64,000 bases of DNA from Arcobacter sp. EP1 (lineage in GTDB: Bacteria; Campylobacterota; Campylobacteria; Campylobacterales; Arcobacteraceae): NCBI GenBank assembly GCA_001655195.1, contig LPNY01000122.1:49072-113071 (forward strand). The letters are read 5' to 3'. Positions 60,394-64,000 of the stretch are shown one piece after another; the first letter of the stretch is position 1, and the number at the start of each line of letters is the position of its first letter. A program made the position numbers and the translations under genes. The notes beneath the pieces are model-generated. The model worked only from the letters and a program-made list of their open reading frames with translations. It ran no database searches and was not told the origin of the DNA.

Positions 60394-62241
60394 TTAGAAA
60401 AGATCAACACTTGAAACTTGTTCTTCATTAAATCGAATCACTTTATCTCGACCAGAGTTTTTAGCTTCATAGAGTGCAATATCAGCATTTTTAAGAACAG
60501 CATCAATTGAAGTAGAGTCATTAGGGAACATGGATAATCCAAGACTCACTGTTTTTCGTAGTTTACTTCCTGCATAAACATCAATCTCATTTTCTCGAAC
60601 ATTTTGACCAATTTTGTGGGCAACAGCTAAAGCATCTTCTTCTGTTTTAACCCCAACAAGAAGAATAATAAACTCTTCTCCCCCATACCGAATAACTAAA
60701 TCAGATTCACGCACAGTCTCTTCTAGAATTCTTGCTAACTCTTTAAGAACTTTGTCTCCAATATCATGACCATATTCATCGTTAACTGCTTTAAAGTGAT
60801 CCATATCTAACATAAGCACACCAATATTCATCTCTTCACGTCGTGCTTGAGGAATCAGTTTTTTGGTATGTTCATCTAAGAATTTTCTATTATATAGACC
60901 AGTTAATCCATCTCTAAATGCAGATTCTTTAAGTGCATTCATTAACTGTTTTACTTCAAGTGCAGGGGCAGACTCTTTTAAATAACTTCGTATAAAGATA
61001 ACTTGGTCTTTTAACTCTTCTAATTCTGTTTTTGTATTACAGACACAGTGTACTATTAAATAAAGACTTTTAGCAATATTGATATTAAAGCAGTAATAGA
61101 ACTTATCCTCTTTTTCAAAATAGGGACAACTGTTATGATAGTCAATTGACACTACATCATTTTTAGTTCGTGCTGCACGGCATAATTCTGGGGATTCACA
61201 CATGGTTTTTTCACAATAGAAAGATTCACCTGATTCTTGAACTTTGGTCATTTTGTGTTTAAGCATATCAATTTCTACAAAGGTAAAGTTAGTAATCTTA
61301 AATTTGTTTTTGAGTACATCTGCTAAACGACTGTAAATTTCCTCTTTTGTATCATCATGTTCAACTTGTTTTTTAAATTGATAAAGGTTTGATAGATTGT
61401 TAATAATCTCTTTTGATTCATTAAGTGGATTTCTATTTTTATTGGAAATATTGTGACCCACAAATCCTTGAAGTTTTTTATCAATGTCACCAGCAGTATC
61501 TTTAAAAGTTGTTATTAAGTTGTTGTAATCTTCAGTAATATGAAGCATGTCATTAGAGAGTCCCTTTGGAGCAGCTATTTTTTTGAATTTACCCATTGTT
61601 GCTTGTGCCATGTTTGTTTTAAATTTTTCAAAGAGTTTAATATAAGGATTTAAAATACGTTTACTAAATAAAATGATAAAAATAATTGATGCTAAAATTA
61701 GTAGACTAATAATATAAATCGACTCAATTCCAATCTCTTTGATTGTACTAATATCTAAAACCAATGATACCGCTCCCAAAGTTGCTTCATGGGGAACCAT
61801 ATGACATCGTAAACAGTCAATTCCCTTATCTGCAATAGCATTATAAGGGATACTTACTCTTACAAGGGTCTTAGTAACACTTTCATCGATTTCATAACGC
61901 ATTTGTCCTGTTCTTAAAACTTCTTTGTCAATATCATCTCGAGGTGCATTTTTTTTATTGGTATTAAATTGTTGATTGAGAAGATCGCTTCGTACTAACC
62001 AAAGTTTTTCCACATTTTTGATATTTGAAACAGACTGTAAGAAAGTATCAATTTGATCCATATTGTTATTAACCATATGTGAAGTCAGTCCACTTTTTAT
62101 TACTTCAGAGATTGATTCAGCATTGTGAAGAGCAGATTTAACACCTGTAGTTCGTAAGTTATAAAGACTTAGTATTGTTATAGTGACAGCAATTATAATA
62201 ACCATTACAATTAATTGGATAACAAAATTCTTATTATTCAT
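60394..62241 (-). CDS. Diguanylate cyclase with c-type heme motif and Cys-rich cytoplasmic domain
   Basis: This 615-residue membrane protein has helix 1 (about 7-29), a periplasmic sensor with CLRCH (about 143-147; a CxxCH heme-attachment motif), helix 2 (about 175-195), a HAMP-like linker, and a cytoplasmic domain with closely spaced cysteines (CEKTMCESPELC, later SCPYF). A GGDEF domain (about 445-610) with the active site RYGGEEFIIL follows. It probably makes cyclic di-GMP in response to redox or gas signals. It starts 16 bases after the EnvC-like gene. Confidence 0.88.
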   Translation of the reverse strand: MNNKNFVIQLIVMVIIIAVTITILSLYNLRTTGVKSALHNAESISEVIKSGLTSHMVNNNMDQIDTFLQSVSNIKNVEKLWLVRSDLLNQQFNTNKKNAPRDDIDKEVLRTGQMRYEIDESVTKTLVRVSIPYNAIADKGIDCLRCHMVPHEATLGAVSLVLDISTIKEIGIESIYIISLLILASIIFIILFSKRILNPYIKLFEKFKTNMAQATMGKFKKIAAPKGLSNDMLHITEDYNNLITTFKDTAGDIDKKLQGFVGHNISNKNRNPLNESKEIINNLSNLYQFKKQVEHDDTKEEIYSRLADVLKNKFKITNFTFVEIDMLKHKMTKVQESGESFYCEKTMCESPELCRAARTKNDVVSIDYHNSCPYFEKEDKFYYCFNINIAKSLYLIVHCVCNTKTELEELKDQVIFIRSYLKESAPALEVKQLMNALKESAFRDGLTGLYNRKFLDEHTKKLIPQARREEMNIGVLMLDMDHFKAVNDEYGHDIGDKVLKELARILEETVRESDLVIRYGGEEFIILLVGVKTEEDALAVAHKIGQNVRENEIDVYAGSKLRKTVSLGLSMFPNDSTSIDAVLKNADIALYEAKNSGRDKVIRFNEEQVSSVDLF

Positions 62242-62257
62242 AAACAGCCTTGATATT

Positions 62258-63544
62258 TTATTTAAATAAATCCTCTGGATTTATGTGTGCATTGTTTTTT
62301 GTTGCTTGAAATGTGAGGTTTTCATCCACACGACCCACAACATACCCTTTTTTAATCCATTTACCTACGCGCAGTGTTGGAGAAATCTGATTTAAATGAG
62401 AGTAGATAGTATGCAGTCCATTTTTATGTTGAATAATTACAACATTTTCTAGCATACCTGCATTTTGTTTTGCATAAACAACTTTTCCATTGAGCACTGC
62501 GTAAACTTTTGCATGACGTTCGTGACTTTTTAAAACAACAGATTCATTAAAGAGTTTGATTTTGTAAACAGGGTCGAAATATTTACCAAACTTTTTAATG
62601 GTTGTATATCTTTTAAGTGGAGCAATAGTTTTAACTCCTCTATAACGTGATATTTTTACACCTTTGGTTGAAGAACCTAACATTCTAACATCTAAGTCAA
62701 TTTTTTCTGCGTTGTTAGCTTGGACTTGTTTTTGCGTACGACTGGTTTTCTTTTTTAATTGTTGTTTCTTTTTAAGCGCTAAGAGACGTTTTCGTTCTTT
62801 CTCTTTTCGTATTTGTTCTTTTTTTAGCTCTGCTTTTTTTAGGATATTTAATTTTCCTAATAAATCAGCAAGAGATTTCTGTTTTTTGATTGTTTTTTTT
62901 AGTGCAGATTGATATTCATTATGTTTGCCTTCTAAACTTTTTAGAGATTTAGAGTGCTTTTGTTTTAGAAAATTTAGTATTTTAATTTTCTTTTTTCTTT
63001 TTTCAATATATGTTGAAAGTTGAGAAACGCTTCTTTCATTTGAAATCTTTTCTTGGGCTATCTCCATATATTTGTTATCAATTTTTAAGATAACATCTCG
63101 GGTATTTTGTGATATTAGATGATATATTTCACTGTTAATTAACTCTTCTAAAGAGTTTTCATTGGCTAATTGAATTGCTTTAGAAGCAGAGTAGTCTTCA
63201 ATAATAAGATCAATGAGTTGATCCTCTGATGATATTTTTCGTTTTAATAATACTTTTGATTTTAGATTTAAAATTGAGAGCTCATTTTTAGAACTACTTA
63301 AAAGTTTTTGATGTTCATCGATATCTGCATTGACAATTTTGATTTCGTCTTCAAGTTTTTTAAGCTCATAACTTTGCGAGTTAATCTGTTTTGCTAAGGT
63401 TTTGATTTTTGTGGCAGTTCTTTTTTTTTCATTTGATTGTTTTGCTAATGAGCTTTTTTGTGACTCAATTTTTTTATCCAAATCATTGGATGCTGAAAAA
63501 GCAATACTAACAATAATAAAAAGTAAAAAAAGTAGTTTAGTCAT
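62258..63544 (-). CDS. EnvC-like murein hydrolase activator (M23/LytM domain)
   Basis: This 428-residue protein has a signal peptide (TKLLFLLFIIVSIAFSA), a long coiled coil (about 20-260) rich in Lys and Glu, and a C-terminal LytM/M23 domain (about 325-425; VYAVLNGKVVYAKQNAGML and HKNGLHTIYSHL). The domain lacks clear metal ligands, as in EnvC, which activates amidases and does not cut itself. It overlaps the FtsX-like gene by 8 bases, matching the known FtsEX-EnvC partnership. Confidence 0.87.
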   Translation of the reverse strand: MTKLLFLLFIIVSIAFSASNDLDKKIESQKSSLAKQSNEKKRTATKIKTLAKQINSQSYELKKLEDEIKIVNADIDEHQKLLSSSKNELSILNLKSKVLLKRKISSEDQLIDLIIEDYSASKAIQLANENSLEELINSEIYHLISQNTRDVILKIDNKYMEIAQEKISNERSVSQLSTYIEKRKKKIKILNFLKQKHSKSLKSLEGKHNEYQSALKKTIKKQKSLADLLGKLNILKKAELKKEQIRKEKERKRLLALKKKQQLKKKTSRTQKQVQANNAEKIDLDVRMLGSSTKGVKISRYRGVKTIAPLKRYTTIKKFGKYFDPVYKIKLFNESVVLKSHERHAKVYAVLNGKVVYAKQNAGMLENVVIIQHKNGLHTIYSHLNQISPTLRVGKWIKKGYVVGRVDENLTFQATKNNAHINPEDLFK

Positions 63545-64000
63545 TTTTTATTTTATACTTAAATAATACACCAAATATTGTTACGATTGAGATCCCAAAA
63601 GATAAACCAAAAAGTTTTGCAATTTCATATTTTAAAACAAACGTTGTATTAATAACTGTTGTAAGCTCTGAGGGCACAACTAAAAGTAAATTGTTCGTAA
63701 TAAACATAAAAATACCTGAAACTATAAGTGATGCACTTAGTGCTCCTAACATAGCGTACTTTAAAACCGTCGAAGCACTATACAAAATGGAAGCTCCATG
63801 AAGTTGAAAAATTGTAATACGTTCATTGTGTTCATAAAACCAAATTGTAACTTGTTTTGATAAAATAATCATTGCAAAAATCAAAATTACTGCAAATAAA
63901 ATGATAATAATATTATTAATTAAAAGAAGCAGTAAATAGACTTGGTTATGATTCTTTGAGAATATTTCTACTTTTTTAATGTTCTTATTTTTATTAAGTT
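63537..64000 (-). CDS. ftsX: FtsX-like cell division membrane protein, 5' end cut by window edge
   Basis: The frame is open from 63537 to the window edge (about 154 residues of the C-terminal part). It contains three hydrophobic segments and a FtsX-type central loop (YEHNERITIFQLHGAS before the second segment). FtsX with FtsE controls septal wall cutting through EnvC, whose gene follows with an 8-base overlap. The periplasmic loop of FtsX and the ftsE gene must lie beyond the window. Confidence 0.82.
   Translation of the reverse strand, partial: LNKNKNIKKVEIFSKNHNQVYLLLLLINNIIIILFAVILIFAMIILSKQVTIWFYEHNERITIFQLHGASILYSASTVLKYAMLGALSASLIVSGIFMFITNNLLLVVPSELTTVINTTFVLKYEIAKLFGLSFGISIVTIFGVLFKYKIKND

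Noticed and set aside
1..64000. CRISPR arrays, tRNA or rRNA genes, prophage or insertion sequence ends
   Set aside because: I saw no regularly spaced repeats, cloverleaf genes, rRNA segments or paired terminal repeats in the window; a dedicated scan would be needed to exclude weak cases.

Overview
The window is AT-rich, densely packed bacterial DNA whose gene content points to the Campylobacterota, most likely an Arcobacter-like organism. The evidence is the HydABCDE-type membrane [NiFe]-hydrogenases with HydE, the Campylobacterota-type DapD, extended -10 promoters behind T-rich stretches, many sensor kinases with the AHQWRQP-type H-box, and frequent TTG starts. Assignment is by recognition of protein families, not by a database search.

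Layout. (1) 1-7.3 kb: a thiolase cut by the window edge and an acyl-CoA synthetase on the minus strand (fatty-acid/acyl-CoA use), then TCA-cycle genes fumC and acnB on the plus strand. (2) 7.3-24.7 kb: a hydrogenase island, all plus strand. It starts with an overlapping operon of a TetR-family regulator, a cytoplasmic hydrogenase small subunit and a large subunit without a C-terminal maturation peptide (TetR-HupS-HupL). Two complete membrane uptake hydrogenase operons follow (hydABC/DE copy 1 and hydABCDE copy 2), and the second ends in hypF. (3) 24.8-39.9 kb: a chemoreceptor, two small envelope proteins, a hypothetical protein, and a signalling island of three sensor histidine kinases and three receiver-domain proteins. 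None of the receiver proteins has a DNA-binding output; one is an HD-GYP protein. A degenerate IS1595-like transposase-derived gene lies at the end. (4) 40.1-43.8 kb: the hypBCDEA maturation operon. (5) 43.9-51.8 kb: a GGDEF protein, a complete branched-chain-amino-acid-type ABC transporter (livK-H-M-G-F), a MarC protein and a TerB-like protein. (6) 51.8-64 kb: a VOC protein, the hydrogenase CO-ligand factor hypX, a ZapB/ZapA-like pair, a pilin-like protein, priA, dapD, an acetate-uptake-type transporter, a lipoprotein, a UPF0178 protein, a heme-motif GGDEF protein, and an EnvC-FtsX pair cut by the window end.

How they work together. The two Hyd enzymes are Tat-exported, anchored by cytochrome b and would feed H2 electrons to the quinone pool. 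HypA-F, HypX, two HydD proteases and two HydE proteins would build and insert the metal centres. The most notable result is a 14-bp inverted repeat, consensus TGAATRNNYATTCA, found seven times and only in the promoter regions of the four hydrogenase transcription units: TetR-hupSL (1 site), hyd1 (2), hyd2 (3) and hypB (1). This suggests that the TetR protein controls the whole hydrogen regulon. Because its gene is translationally overlapped with a hydrogenase that looks like an H2 sensor, the module may be an H2-sensing switch that uses a TetR repressor in place of the classical HoxJ/HupT kinase. Further oddities are a Cys-to-Asn change at a proximal Fe-S ligand in two of the three small subunits, HydE proteins that look like eroded HypF paralogues, and large perfect hairpins in several hydrogenase leaders, one of which buries the hypB ribosome binding site.
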